Source: CAIMMJ01 sp037131955
GTDB lineage: Bacteria > Bacteroidota > Bacteroidia > UBA4408
Direction: 5' to 3'
Assembly (NCBI GenBank): GCA_037131955.1
Contig: JBAXQC010000029.1
Location: 1-32,112 of the forward strand
Length of the DNA stretch: 32,112 nt
Positions 17,767-25,382 of the stretch are shown piece after piece. Position numbers and translations under genes: made by a program. The notes below the pieces were generated by a model. It searched no databases, was not told the DNA's origin, and saw nothing but the letters and a program-made list of their open reading frames with translations. The stretch's first letter is position 1, and each line of letters begins with the position of its first letter.

Positions 17767-18488
17767 CTAAAGTTCAAATTAATGGCTTGAATAGATATGA
17801 ATTTTTGAGATTTTAAAAATATGAATTAAATTTTGTTGTTGATGAAAAAAATAGAATCTACATCAACTTTACTAATTTTAAAAAATTACGCAATGGTAAG
17901 CAATCTGCGAATAGAGACCTCACAACATTTAAACAGTTTTAAGTATACTTGTGCTGTGCTTGCATTTTCTTCTTTTTTTGTTGCAAGAGTTGTTAGTAAT
18001 TAGTAGTCCCTCAAAAAGTAATCTTATCTTTTTTTAATTGGGCCTTGCCCAAACCCATTCACTTTTTTTGCTTGATCAAAAAAAGTAAACAAAAAATTCG
18101 CCGCGGCGAACAAGGCTTCATTTTGTCTTTTCCTCCTCCGCCGCGGCGGACGTCGGAATTATTTTTACTTGCAAAATTGCGACCCAAAGGGTGATTTCCC
18201 TCCTAAAGTCGGGAACTTCCCTTTGGGTACCCCGCATTTTGCTGCATAAAAATAAGCAGATAAAATGATGCCGTAAAACGCTCCGAAAAAATACCATGTT
18301 TTTAATAACATACATAGGAAAACAGTAGATTTAAATACTATATTTCCTTCCAAGTCAATTAATTCTATTGAGCTTACGAGAATTTGAGGAACGACTAATT
18401 AGTTTTTAGATGAGTTGTTTTTGCTTTCTTTTGACAATTCTACTTTATCACAGAGTTTATATTTTATTAGATAAATTTTTAAATAGTA
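17767..18488. other. 722-bp intergenic region with a GC-rich palindromic element and no credible gene
   Basis: No protein gene is supported. Short frames here (for example 18118-18315 and 18165-18353, minus) lack family features and are made of the repeat itself. The right part holds an AT-only inverted repeat near the flavoprotein stop (ATAAATTTT near 18471 against AAAATTTAT near 18490). The middle, about 18038-18230, is a cluster of GC-rich palindromes unlike its surroundings (separate entry). Confidence 0.7.
18038..18230. repeat. GC-rich cluster of palindromes, probable dispersed intergenic repeat
   Basis: At least five hairpins or palindromes lie in about 190 bp: TTGGGC/GCCCAA (18038-18052, 3-nt loop); ACTTTTTTTG/CAAAAAAAGT (18061-18086, 10-bp stem, 6-nt loop); TTCGCCGCGGCGAA (18097-18110); TCCGCCGCGGCGGA (18137-18150), which shares the core CGCCGCGGCG with the previous one; and ACCCAAAGGG (18182-18191) pairing with CCCTTTGGGT (18219-18228). 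The local GC content is far above the flanks. The paired near-identical palindromes suggest a mobile or REP/MITE-like repeat or a structured RNA. No transposase, target duplication or clear terminal repeats were found. Confidence 0.6.
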
Positions 18489-19616
18489 TTAAAATTTATT
18501 TCCGTGCGTTAGTGCTATTAATTTTTGAAACAGGCTGGGAAATGCAGACAGTATTTTTAAACTCACTAAAGTTGTTACTTGCTTTCCAAAAAGCTTTTGT
18601 AAATAATATCCTGTTTTTATTCTTAAAGAAAAGTTTCTATTCCAATCTTCTGAATAATTTTTGATGAGTTGGCTTTTAGTTATTTTATTATTAAGGTATA
18701 AAGAAATGTAGTTGCTAATAATTTTTGATGACCTCATGGCTATGCTCATTCCGTTGCCGCAAAGTGGAGCTATTGCACCTGCAGAATCGCCAATAAGCAA
18801 TACGTTATTTTTAAGCGTTTGTTTTTTTTCAAAACCAATTTTACTGATAGCTAAAGGTTTGTCAAAAACAAATTCTGATTCTGTAAAATATTTCTTTAAA
18901 TACGGATTTTGCATCAGCACATTTTTTTCGAGCTGCTTGATATCATTGTTGTTTTTGTTTAAATTTTTTGAAGTGGTTAAGTAGCATAAACAAACGGTAT
19001 CTTTGTCTACTTTAGAAATACCACAATAACCATCTTTAAAATTATGCAGTTCAATTAAATTGCTAGGAAATTTTGTTTTTATGTGGTATTTAATACCAAT
19101 GTAATTTCCTTTTTTATTGTGTTGGGTTCTTTCAATAAATGGAGGTTCAATTTTACCATAGCTCCCAACTACCAATTTAGAGTTTATTGTTCCTTTAGTT
19201 GTTTCTACTTTATAAAGTTCGTTTTGTAATTTTACGCTAGATACAGTGCAATTTTCTACAACCAGCACTCCATTGTTTTTTGCAATAGAAGCAAGTTCAT
19301 TGTCTAAGGTGTGTCTGCTTATTCCAAAACCTCCCATAGCTAAAGATGATGAAATTTTATATCCTCTGTGAGCCGTAACGCTTAGTTGATTTATTTTAGG
19401 CAGGTTCATTTTATTAAGGTTAACGCCTAAAGACTCAATAAAATCATGGCTTTCCATTGATATGTATTCGCCACATACTTTATGAAAAGGATAGTTGTTT
19501 TTTTCGAAGAGCACAACACTATGACCGTTTTTTACCAATTGAATAGAGAGGCACAGGCCTGCTAATCCACCACCAATTATTGCACAATCGTATAAATTAC
19601 TTTGGTTAATTTGCAT
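18489..19616 (-). CDS. FAD-dependent oxidoreductase, geranylgeranyl-reductase / aromatic hydroxylase family
   Basis: 375 aa. An N-terminal Rossmann FAD site GGGLAGL (15-21) has the ribose-binding acid in FEK (E38), followed by the family's KVCGEY segment. The second FAD motif, GDSAGAIAPLCGNGM (276-290), is typical of geranylgeranyl reductases and related flavoprotein monooxygenases. The gene is last in the UbiA-PKS-methyltransferase operon and overlaps the methyltransferase gene by 11 nt. Two roles are plausible: hydroxylating a phenolic polyketide to a quinol or quinone, as SrsC does in the Streptomyces srs alkylresorcinol pathway, or saturating a prenyl chain. Sequence alone does not decide. 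It probably acts at the inner membrane. Confidence 0.82.
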   Translation of the reverse strand: MQINQSNLYDCAIIGGGLAGLCLSIQLVKNGHSVVLFEKNNYPFHKVCGEYISMESHDFIESLGVNLNKMNLPKINQLSVTAHRGYKISSSLAMGGFGISRHTLDNELASIAKNNGVLVVENCTVSSVKLQNELYKVETTKGTINSKLVVGSYGKIEPPFIERTQHNKKGNYIGIKYHIKTKFPSNLIELHNFKDGYCGISKVDKDTVCLCYLTTSKNLNKNNNDIKQLEKNVLMQNPYLKKYFTESEFVFDKPLAISKIGFEKKQTLKNNVLLIGDSAGAIAPLCGNGMSIAMRSSKIISNYISLYLNNKITKSQLIKNYSEDWNRNFSLRIKTGYYLQKLFGKQVTTLVSLKILSAFPSLFQKLIALTHGNKF

Positions 19617-20295
19617 AAATAATTACTTGGTGCCTAAAGGCCCATTTATACTTAACTGAAAAATTTTTTGCCCCAGATTGTTGTATAATATCTTTCCATT
19701 CAGTTTTTTTAAATCCTCTTAAAACAGAAAGCGGAGCATCGTTCTTTACTAAGTATGATTTTGAAAACAATTTGGTCAATAATTTTATAGAATAATGAGC
19801 AAATGCATTTCGCTCTAAATCATTTATAATTAAGGTTGATTTATTTTTTTGTGCAAATTTAATCAGCTCCACAATTTCTTCATTAGTTAAATGGTGACAA
19901 AATAAGCAGGCATGAATTACATCAACTTTTGACAAGTGCTCGTAAATGTTTTTATAATCGTCGCAAATAAAATTTAGCTGAGAATTTGGATTTACACTAA
20001 GGGCATAATTAATACACGTTTGTTTTAAATCTATTCCAAACAAATTAAGGTTAAATTTTTGGTTTTTGTTCCAATTATAAATTCTCTTAAGAGTATCTCC
20101 TGCTCCACATCCAATATCTACTATGGTATATTGTGTATCTTTTTTTAATACTTTTTTTAATGCGTCAAAAGTCATTTTATAACCACCCAACATGGCGTTT
20201 ATAACATCTAGTTCTCTAAGATTTTGATACAAATCTTGTTCAGGAATAAAATCAGCATCCAGCAATTCTTTTTTTTTACTTCTTTCTTTAAACAT
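19606..20295 (-). CDS. class I SAM-dependent methyltransferase
   Basis: 229 aa. Motif I is VDIGCGAG (59-66), with an acidic residue after beta2 in FGIDL and a motif II-like ICDDY region. Before the SAM fold lies an N-terminal helical segment (ELLDADFIPEQDLYQNLREL, then VINAMLGG) that I associate with methyltransferases encoded next to type III polyketide synthases and geranylgeranyl-reductase-like genes. It overlaps the PKS gene by 8 nt and the flavoprotein gene by 11 nt, so translation is tightly coupled. It is expected to O- or C-methylate the polyketide product; position and atom are unknown. It is not related to SrsB, the membrane methyltransferase of the Streptomyces pathway. Confidence 0.85.
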   Translation of the reverse strand: MFKERSKKKELLDADFIPEQDLYQNLRELDVINAMLGGYKMTFDALKKVLKKDTQYTIVDIGCGAGDTLKRIYNWNKNQKFNLNLFGIDLKQTCINYALSVNPNSQLNFICDDYKNIYEHLSKVDVIHACLFCHHLTNEEIVELIKFAQKNKSTLIINDLERNAFAHYSIKLLTKLFSKSYLVKNDAPLSVLRGFKKTEWKDIIQQSGAKNFSVKYKWAFRHQVIIYAN

Positions 20296-21376
20296 AGTGC
20301 ACTTGCATTGTTTCTATACTTAAACCAGGACCAAATGCTGCTGTAAAAATTGTTTCGTTTTTTTTACTATTTACGTTGCTTTCAATAACCTCCTTAAGCA
20401 CAAACAAAACTGTGGCCGAGGACATGTTGCCGAACTTTTTTAGCACTTGATAGGAATGCTGCACTAATTTTTTATCAATATTTAGTGTCTTGCAAAAATC
20501 ATCCAAAATTCTTTTTCCTCCGGGATGAATTGCCCAATAATTTATTGAATTTTTATCTAAAGAAATTGTGTTTAAAAAATCTTTTAAACTTCCATTAATC
20601 AATTCAGAAACATAGGAAGTTAAATTCATTATGAAACCATTTTCTGTTATTTGCCAAGCCATTTCTTCCGAGCCTTTGTGAATAAGCAGGGAGTTAAATG
20701 ATTTTATTTTTATTCTGTTGTATGCACTCAATTCTGGTGGATTAGATTCAACCAACACAGCAGCACAACCATCGGCAAATAAGGCAGTAGAGAGAATGTA
20801 ATCGTAGGAATAGTTTTTTTGAAAATGAAGTGTGCAAAGTTCTACACACACAATTAAAACTTTAGAATTTGGAATGCTGTTGCAAATGCTATTGGCGCTG
20901 TTCAAGGCCAAAATTGCTGCATTGCATCCCATAAAGTTAATGCTACTGCGTTGTGTAGTAGGTTTTAAGTTTAGTTCTTTAATAATTTCTACATCTAAAC
21001 CTGGAGTAAATAATCCGGTGCATGTAACGGTAATAATGTGTGTAATAGAATCTTTATGTGATTCTAAATTTTTAAATTTTTTTATTGCCTTTAGTGCTAA
21101 CGATAAAGCTTCTGTTTTAAAACAAGCCATTCTTTGCGATAAGGTTGGCTCAGGTTCTAGGGACGAATTTTTTGAGAAGAAATTAAAGTTTTCTGGGAGG
21201 CTGCTGTAATCTGCCAACACAGAGTAGCGTGTTTCTATGCCAGCTCTGCTTGACACTGCTTTTATTTTTCTCTTTATTTGTTGGTCTTCTGTAGAGTTTT
21301 CAAAAAAAGCAGTAATAGAATCTTGTGTATGACAATACTCTGGAACTGCAGTTTCTATTGCTGTTATATAGCTCAC
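20288..21376 (-). CDS. type III polyketide synthase (chalcone/stilbene synthase-like)
   Basis: 362 aa from a GTG at 21374-21376, chosen because MSYITAIETAVPEY then matches the family N-terminus and it lies 4 nt after the UbiA-gene stop. An ATG at 21409 would add 11 residues and overlap UbiA. It condenses malonyl-CoA onto an acyl starter. The triad is Cys151 (FMGCNAAILAL), His284 (WAIHPGG) and Asn317 (GNMSSATVL). VTCTGLFTPGLDVEII and FADGCAAVLVE are also family-typical. Products of this family are alkyl-resorcinols, -pyrones or chalcone-type phenols; no plant pathway is expected here, so a fatty-acyl starter giving a phenolic lipid is most likely. It is the second gene of the operon. Confidence 0.92.
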   Translation of the reverse strand: MSYITAIETAVPEYCHTQDSITAFFENSTEDQQIKRKIKAVSSRAGIETRYSVLADYSSLPENFNFFSKNSSLEPEPTLSQRMACFKTEALSLALKAIKKFKNLESHKDSITHIITVTCTGLFTPGLDVEIIKELNLKPTTQRSSINFMGCNAAILALNSANSICNSIPNSKVLIVCVELCTLHFQKNYSYDYILSTALFADGCAAVLVESNPPELSAYNRIKIKSFNSLLIHKGSEEMAWQITENGFIMNLTSYVSELINGSLKDFLNTISLDKNSINYWAIHPGGKRILDDFCKTLNIDKKLVQHSYQVLKKFGNMSSATVLFVLKEVIESNVNSKKNETIFTAAFGPGLSIETMQVHYV

Positions 21377-21380
21377 AATT

Positions 21381-22256
21381 TTAATTATTAAGGATAAATA
21401 AAACAGCAAAACAACTGTTCATACTTATTGCTGCAATTGAATTCATTGTCATGGTATTTTTAAAATTTGCTTCGGAGTTATTTTTAACTACTTTAAAAAA
21501 CCAATAAAAAAAGAAGATAAGAATTGGTGAAAAAAATAGTTGCAGAATATAAAATTGATTTGTTCTTCCAACTTCATTAAAATACAAGAAATAAAAAACG
21601 TTGCAAATAATAAACATCAATGCTGTAAACAAAAATGTTCCTTTGTAACCCAGTTTGTAACTTAAACTAACTACACCATCGGCAACATCTTGTTTGTGCT
21701 GATAAATTTGAGTTAGAGGATAAGCTCCTGCAATTTGCAAAGAGCAGGCAAGCATAATAAAAATATTAGCATTTGTAAGGTTAAATGAAGCATTTTCGAT
21801 GCCAATAGTGCACATAAAAAAAGTAAATGCTCCTTGAAAAATAACCACAATTAAAAATCCAATTAAAGGATATTTTTTTAGTCGTATTTGTTTTGAGCTG
21901 TAAGCCCTGGATGCCAGTATATAGGCCAAAATACAGACAGAGAATAGTTTACTAACTACAATAAAAGACAAACCAATTGCAAAAATATCCATCACTAAAG
22001 TTAAATAAAACAATGCTTTGGTAGGCATTGGAGGTTTTTCTAATCCACCAATAGGTGTTTCGTCTCTATCTACATAGCTATTGTAGCCATTGCTTGCAGG
22101 GTAAACTAATAAATGAATTATTAAAAAAGTATACAGGGCACAGAGAGTTTTTATATGAGTGCTTTGGCTTAGAGCCAATAAAAAAATTGGCATCAAGAAC
22201 AACGAAAAAGGAATTCGTAAAAGTTTTATGGTGTTTCTATTAGGAATAAAGTACAC
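21381..22256 (-). CDS. UbiA-family membrane prenyltransferase
   Basis: 291 aa from a GTG (22254-22256); the frame is open a little further up but has no better start. About eight or nine transmembrane segments. The two Asp-rich motifs that bind Mg-prenyl diphosphate are present: N59-x3-D63-x-D65 in NGYNSYVDRDE, and D190-x2-D193 in QHKQDVADG. YSSKQIRLKKYPLIG is a typical loop of the family. UbiA proteins transfer a polyprenyl chain to an aromatic or polar acceptor. As the first gene of the four-gene operon it could prenylate the polyketide phenol or make a related lipid. It is not the obvious menaquinone MenA, since the men genes are absent here. Promoter not clear. Confidence 0.88.
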   Translation of the reverse strand: MYFIPNRNTIKLLRIPFSLFLMPIFLLALSQSTHIKTLCALYTFLIIHLLVYPASNGYNSYVDRDETPIGGLEKPPMPTKALFYLTLVMDIFAIGLSFIVVSKLFSVCILAYILASRAYSSKQIRLKKYPLIGFLIVVIFQGAFTFFMCTIGIENASFNLTNANIFIMLACSLQIAGAYPLTQIYQHKQDVADGVVSLSYKLGYKGTFLFTALMFIICNVFYFLYFNEVGRTNQFYILQLFFSPILIFFFYWFFKVVKNNSEANFKNTMTMNSIAAISMNSCFAVLFILNN

Positions 22257-22435
22257 TTTTTTTAGAGTTTAATTATTTACTTTCTAAATATAGCCATAAC
22301 AAATAACTCTGTAAAAAGATAAAACAAATGCAGGGCAAATAAAATAAATCATTTATTGTTGTTCGTCTACCTTAAAAAAACAGTATTCTGAACCGTTTTC
22401 TGAAATTAAATTTTAACCTAATAAACACAAAAATT

Positions 22436-22474
22436 AAATGGGACTTAGACTTTTATTGAACCCGAGTCCCATTT
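22436..22474 (-). terminator. hairpin downstream of tRNA-Ser
   Basis: AAATGGGACT (22436-22445) and AGTCCCATTT (22465-22474) form a perfect 10-bp stem with a 19-nt loop. On the minus strand it starts at the last base of the tRNA CCA and is followed by AATTTTTGTG. It fits a terminator or 3' processing hairpin for the tRNA transcript. Confidence 0.5.
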
Positions 22475-22564
22475 GGCGGAGAGTGAGAGATTCGAACTCT
22501 CGATAAGCTTTTGGCCTATACACACTTTCCAGGCGTGCTCCTTAAACCACTCGGACAACTCTCC
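22474..22564 (-). tRNA. tRNA-Ser (anticodon GGA)
   Basis: 91 nt including encoded CCA. On the minus strand the acceptor GGAGAGT pairs with ACTCTCC, followed by discriminator G and CCA. The anticodon stem CACGC/GTGTG holds loop CTGGAAA, so the anticodon is GGA (reads UCC and UCU). A long class II variable arm (ATAGGC/GCTTAT) is present, as in tRNA-Ser, and the T arm is GAGAG-TTCGAAT-CTCTC. A TACATTTG box (22580-22587) about 16 nt upstream probably belongs to its promoter. Confidence 0.96.
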
Positions 22565-22579
22565 AAAATTTTGAGGTTG

Positions 22580-22587
22580 CAAATGTA
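22580..22587 (-). promoter_or_regulatory. -7 box of the tRNA-Ser promoter
   Basis: TACATTTG matches TAnnTTTG exactly and puts the start point roughly 8 nt before the tRNA 5' end. No TTG is found at the right spacing upstream, so only the -7 element is claimed. Confidence 0.4.
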
Positions 22588-22677
22588 CTAAAATATCTTG
22601 TCTTTTTTGTGTGGTATGATTTTAAAAAGTAAACAGAATGCTTTAAAAGGTTTTTATTTAGAAAAAACTTTTTGGCT

Positions 22678-23694
22678 CTACATTTCACCTGCCAAAGATG
22701 TTTCAAACAATTGTTTAATTATTTTTTTATTGGTATAATTTCCTAAAAGATGCATAAGCTTTGCAATGGCAGCTTCTTTAGTTAAATCGGCGCCATTTAA
22801 TACCCCTATTTCTTGCAATCGTCTGGAGGTTTCGTACAAACCAGGCATTACCTTTCCTTTCATGCACTGCGTTATGCTGGCTATAATTATTCCTTTGTTT
22901 ATAGCTTTTAATAGTTCATTTAAAAATGTTGCATCTGTAGGAGCATTGCCAGCACCAAATGTTTCAATTATAACGCCCTTTAGTCCTTTTATTGATAGAA
23001 TACTTTTTACTACAGAAGAATTTATTCCTGGAAAAATAGTTAAAACTACTACTGAATTTTCTAATGCCTTGTTAAGTTTTAAGGGCTTTGATGGAAGTGC
23101 ACGAATGCATTGTGTATTAAAATTTAAATTTATTCCTGCTTCGCACAAATGAGGGTAGTTTGGCGACCTAAATGCATCAAAATGTTCGGAATTGTATTTT
23201 AGCGTGCGGTTGCCTCTAAATAGTTTATACTCAAAGTAAATACAAACCTCGGGGACAATGGCCTTTCCTCTTTGCTTGGCGGCAGCAATTTCTATGGCAG
23301 TAATTAAGTTTTCTTTTCCATCGGTTCTAATAACACCAATTGGCAATTGAGAACCAGTAAGCACCACTGGTTTTGAGAGGTTTTGCAGCATAAAACTCAG
23401 TGCCGAAGCAGTATAGGCCATAGTATCTGAGCCATGAAGAATTACAAAACCATCAAAACTAGAATAGTTTTCAAAAATTATTTGGCTCATTTCTAACCAT
23501 ATTTTTGGACTCATGTTAGAAGAGTCTATGGGCGGATTAAAGGAATGAACTTTGAGCTGAACTTTAAACTTTTTTAGTTCGGGAACTTGGTCTATTAAAT
23601 GTTCAAAATCAAAAGGATTAAGAGCACCGGTTTCGGGGTCTTGAACCATGCCAATGGTACCGCCCGTGTATATTAGCAAGACCTTTGATTGCAA
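22678..23694 (-). CDS. ansA: type I L-asparaginase (cytoplasmic)
   Basis: 338 aa, normal for AnsA-type enzymes that hydrolyse L-asparagine to aspartate and ammonia. The two threonine motifs are visible: YTGGTIGM with nucleophile T13, and HGSDTMAYTA with T91 and D90. No signal peptide, so cytoplasmic. KPVVLTGSQLPIGVIRTDG and ETFGAGNAP are family-typical. It follows the conserved 205-aa gene by 7 nt and shares its transcript. The tRNA-Ser gene lies downstream. Confidence 0.94.
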   Translation of the reverse strand: MQSKVLLIYTGGTIGMVQDPETGALNPFDFEHLIDQVPELKKFKVQLKVHSFNPPIDSSNMSPKIWLEMSQIIFENYSSFDGFVILHGSDTMAYTASALSFMLQNLSKPVVLTGSQLPIGVIRTDGKENLITAIEIAAAKQRGKAIVPEVCIYFEYKLFRGNRTLKYNSEHFDAFRSPNYPHLCEAGINLNFNTQCIRALPSKPLKLNKALENSVVVLTIFPGINSSVVKSILSIKGLKGVIIETFGAGNAPTDATFLNELLKAINKGIIIASITQCMKGKVMPGLYETSRRLQEIGVLNGADLTKEAAIAKLMHLLGNYTNKKIIKQLFETSLAGEM

Positions 23695-23701
23695 AGTAAA
23701 T

Positions 23702-24319
23702 TTATTTAAAGCGGTTTCTTACGCAATTAAAAAAGCTTTCTAATGCTTCTCCTTCCGAAGGCCATTTGAATTTTATGGCCAAGACTTTTAAATAATCTTC
23801 GGCTTCGGCTTTTGAGGTAAATTGGTTTATTTCTTGAATGGAACTGCGGTATTCATCGGCATTGCCCCAAAAGAGCTGGCTTATGAACATATATTTGTTG
23901 TTTAATGAAATAAATGAATTTAAATCTTGCAAAAGAGATTTTTTTTCTACAACAGGTTCACTGGGCTGAATAATTTCTATGCTTGGAGCATTTATTTGTG
24001 ACGAAGAAACAAGCAATTTCTCGTCTTTAATTTCTACAGACATTGAAGTATGAGGATCTTGAGCTGCTGTGTTTTCTATCCCCACTTTTGTTTTTTCTAA
24101 CGTTTCTAAAGGTTTTTGTGCAGTAAAAAAATATCCTTGCTCCTCTAGGTAATGCATATGGTTATAAACTATTGATTTTTCGTGTAGCTTACGAATCTTT
24201 GCTGTAATTAATTCTAATTCAATAGAGGGTATCCTCACTTCCTCATTAATTTTGCTGTAATGAAGCCTGATGCTTTGAATTAATTGTTCTATTTCTACTT
24301 GTAATTCTTTCTTGTTCAT
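23702..24319 (-). CDS. conserved Bacteroidota protein of unknown function
   Basis: 205 aa, no signal peptide or membrane segment. The N-terminal ~65 residues are charged and helical. A low-complexity linker follows (about 70-125, Ser/Glu/Pro rich). The C-terminal part is compact: LLQDLNSFISLNNKYMFISQ, LFWGNADEYRSSIQEINQF, then EAEDYLKVLAIKFKW. A linked-helix C-terminal module of this kind recurs in uncharacterised Bacteroidota proteins, from memory. It shares an operon with asparaginase (7-nt gap) and is divergent from thymidine kinase. I do not recognise an enzymatic function; a protein-protein interaction or regulatory role is only a guess. Confidence 0.7.
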   Translation of the reverse strand: MNKKELQVEIEQLIQSIRLHYSKINEEVRIPSIELELITAKIRKLHEKSIVYNHMHYLEEQGYFFTAQKPLETLEKTKVGIENTAAQDPHTSMSVEIKDEKLLVSSSQINAPSIEIIQPSEPVVEKKSLLQDLNSFISLNNKYMFISQLFWGNADEYRSSIQEINQFTSKAEAEDYLKVLAIKFKWPSEGEALESFFNCVRNRFK

Positions 24320-24339
24320 AAGAAAAACACCTACTTTTA
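24312..24339 (+). promoter_or_regulatory. candidate promoter of thymidine kinase
   Basis: TTG (24312-24314), a 17-nt spacer and TACTTTTA (24332-24339) resemble the consensus with A for the final G. It overlaps the start of the divergent gene, so the two promoters would interfere. Weak. Confidence 0.3.
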
Positions 24340-24345
24340 CGACAA

Positions 24346-24353
24346 CAAATGTA
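24346..24353 (-). promoter_or_regulatory. -7 box for the 205-aa protein / asparaginase operon
   Basis: TACATTTG matches TAnnTTTG, about 27 nt upstream of the start codon at 24319. No exact TTG at proper spacing. Confidence 0.35.
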
Positions 24354-24397
24354 GGGAAGTTTTTTTTGATTTAAACATAAATTATTACACGAACAAA

Positions 24398-24976
24398 ATG
24401 TTTCTTGAAAATTTAAAGAGAGAACAAAAGCGAAAAGGTTGGATTGAGGTGATTTGTGGCTCTATGTTTTCGGGTAAAACCGAAGAACTTATTAGGAGGC
24501 TAAAAAGGGCAAAATATGCCAAACAAAAAGTAGAAATTTTTAAACCCAGCGTGGATGTAAGGTACGACGAAGAATCTGTGGTTTCTCATGATGCCAATGC
24601 CATATTAAGTACACCAGTAAATTCGGCCCAATCTATTTTGCTGCTTACAGGTGATGTTGACGTGGTAGGAATTGATGAGGCACAATTTTTTGACAATGGA
24701 ATTGTAGAAGTATGCAATGCTTTGGCCAATAAAGGTGTAAGGGTAATTGTTGCTGGACTGGACATGGATTTTTTAGGAAACCCATTTGGCCCAATACCTG
24801 GGCTAATTTGCTCGGCAGAATATGTTACCAAAGTTCATGCTGTGTGCGTATGTTGTGGAAATTTGGCCAACTTTTCGCACCGCAAAACAGCCGATAAATC
24901 ATTGGTAATGTTGGGCGAAACAGAATCTTATGAGCCTCTTTGCAGAGATTGTTTTGTGGAAGCAAATAAGAATTAA
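24398..24976 (+). CDS. tdk: thymidine kinase, type II
   Basis: 192 aa. It phosphorylates thymidine to dTMP in pyrimidine salvage. Walker A is GSMFSGKT (21-28), Walker B is DEAQFF (93-98), and a LASSO-like loop follows around GNPFGPIPGLICSAEYVTK. The structural zinc site is complete: C150 and C153, with C182 and C185 (CRDC). The stop codon overlaps that of the convergent SRPBCC gene in the sequence TTAA at 24973-24976. Its position next to pyrE places two pyrimidine genes side by side, though on opposite strands. Confidence 0.96.
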   Translation: MFLENLKREQKRKGWIEVICGSMFSGKTEELIRRLKRAKYAKQKVEIFKPSVDVRYDEESVVSHDANAILSTPVNSAQSILLLTGDVDVVGIDEAQFFDNGIVEVCNALANKGVRVIVAGLDMDFLGNPFGPIPGLICSAEYVTKVHAVCVCCGNLANFSHRKTADKSLVMLGETESYEPLCRDCFVEANKN

Positions 24977-25371
24977 ACCACTTGTGGAATTTTAGTAGCC
25001 AGTTTTTCTACTAAATTGGAAAGAGGTTTGTCTAACATCATTTTAAGCATGGGATTTATATCAGCATCTATTGATACCAAGGCAGAGCATGATTGATCGT
25101 TTACGGCCTCAATGTTTACAAATAAAATAAATTTTATAGGAGTTTTTCCAAACGATTCCATAGAAATTAAATCATTTGCTCTGCGTTCTACAATTTTCAT
25201 TTGAAGGCTTGCCATTCCTTGAATGGTAAAAGAACATTCGGTGTCTGTTGATTGCCAATTTGTAACCTGCTCCGGCATTAACTTTCCAAAGTTATTGTAA
25301 TCCGATAAAAAATTAAAAACTTCCAATTGAGTTTTTTGAACAGTAATTAAAGTGCTTTTATAATTTGTCAT
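24973..25371 (-). CDS. SRPBCC / polyketide cyclase-like (START-fold) protein
   Basis: 132 aa from the ATG at 25369-25371. A longer open frame reaches 25512 but would run into pyrE and its extra N-terminus reads as out-of-frame pyrE sequence, so the shorter start is chosen. Family features are the initial TLITVQKTQLEVFNFLSDYNNFGKLMP and a C-terminal helix (DKPLSNLVEKLATKIPQV). START-like folds bind hydrophobic ligands; the ligand is unknown. It follows pyrE by 11 nt and is co-transcribed. The pyrE-SRPBCC pair, often with a biotin ligase or NUDIX gene, is a recurring Bacteroidota arrangement. Confidence 0.85.
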   Translation of the reverse strand: MTNYKSTLITVQKTQLEVFNFLSDYNNFGKLMPEQVTNWQSTDTECSFTIQGMASLQMKIVERRANDLISMESFGKTPIKFILFVNIEAVNDQSCSALVSIDADINPMLKMMLDKPLSNLVEKLATKIPQVV

Positions 25372-25382
25372 CTTAAAGTTTT

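Noticed and set aside
18038..18230. CRISPR array
   Set aside because: The repeats are unevenly spaced palindromes of differing sequence, with no regular repeat-spacer pattern and no cas genes.
18118..18353. Two overlapping minus-strand frames of 62-65 codons in the palindromic intergenic region
   Set aside because: They are made of the GC-rich repeat, share no family feature and read differently in two frames; better explained as repeat sequence.
22766..23152. 128-codon plus-strand frame opposite asparaginase
   Set aside because: Shadow of a well-supported gene; no independent evidence.
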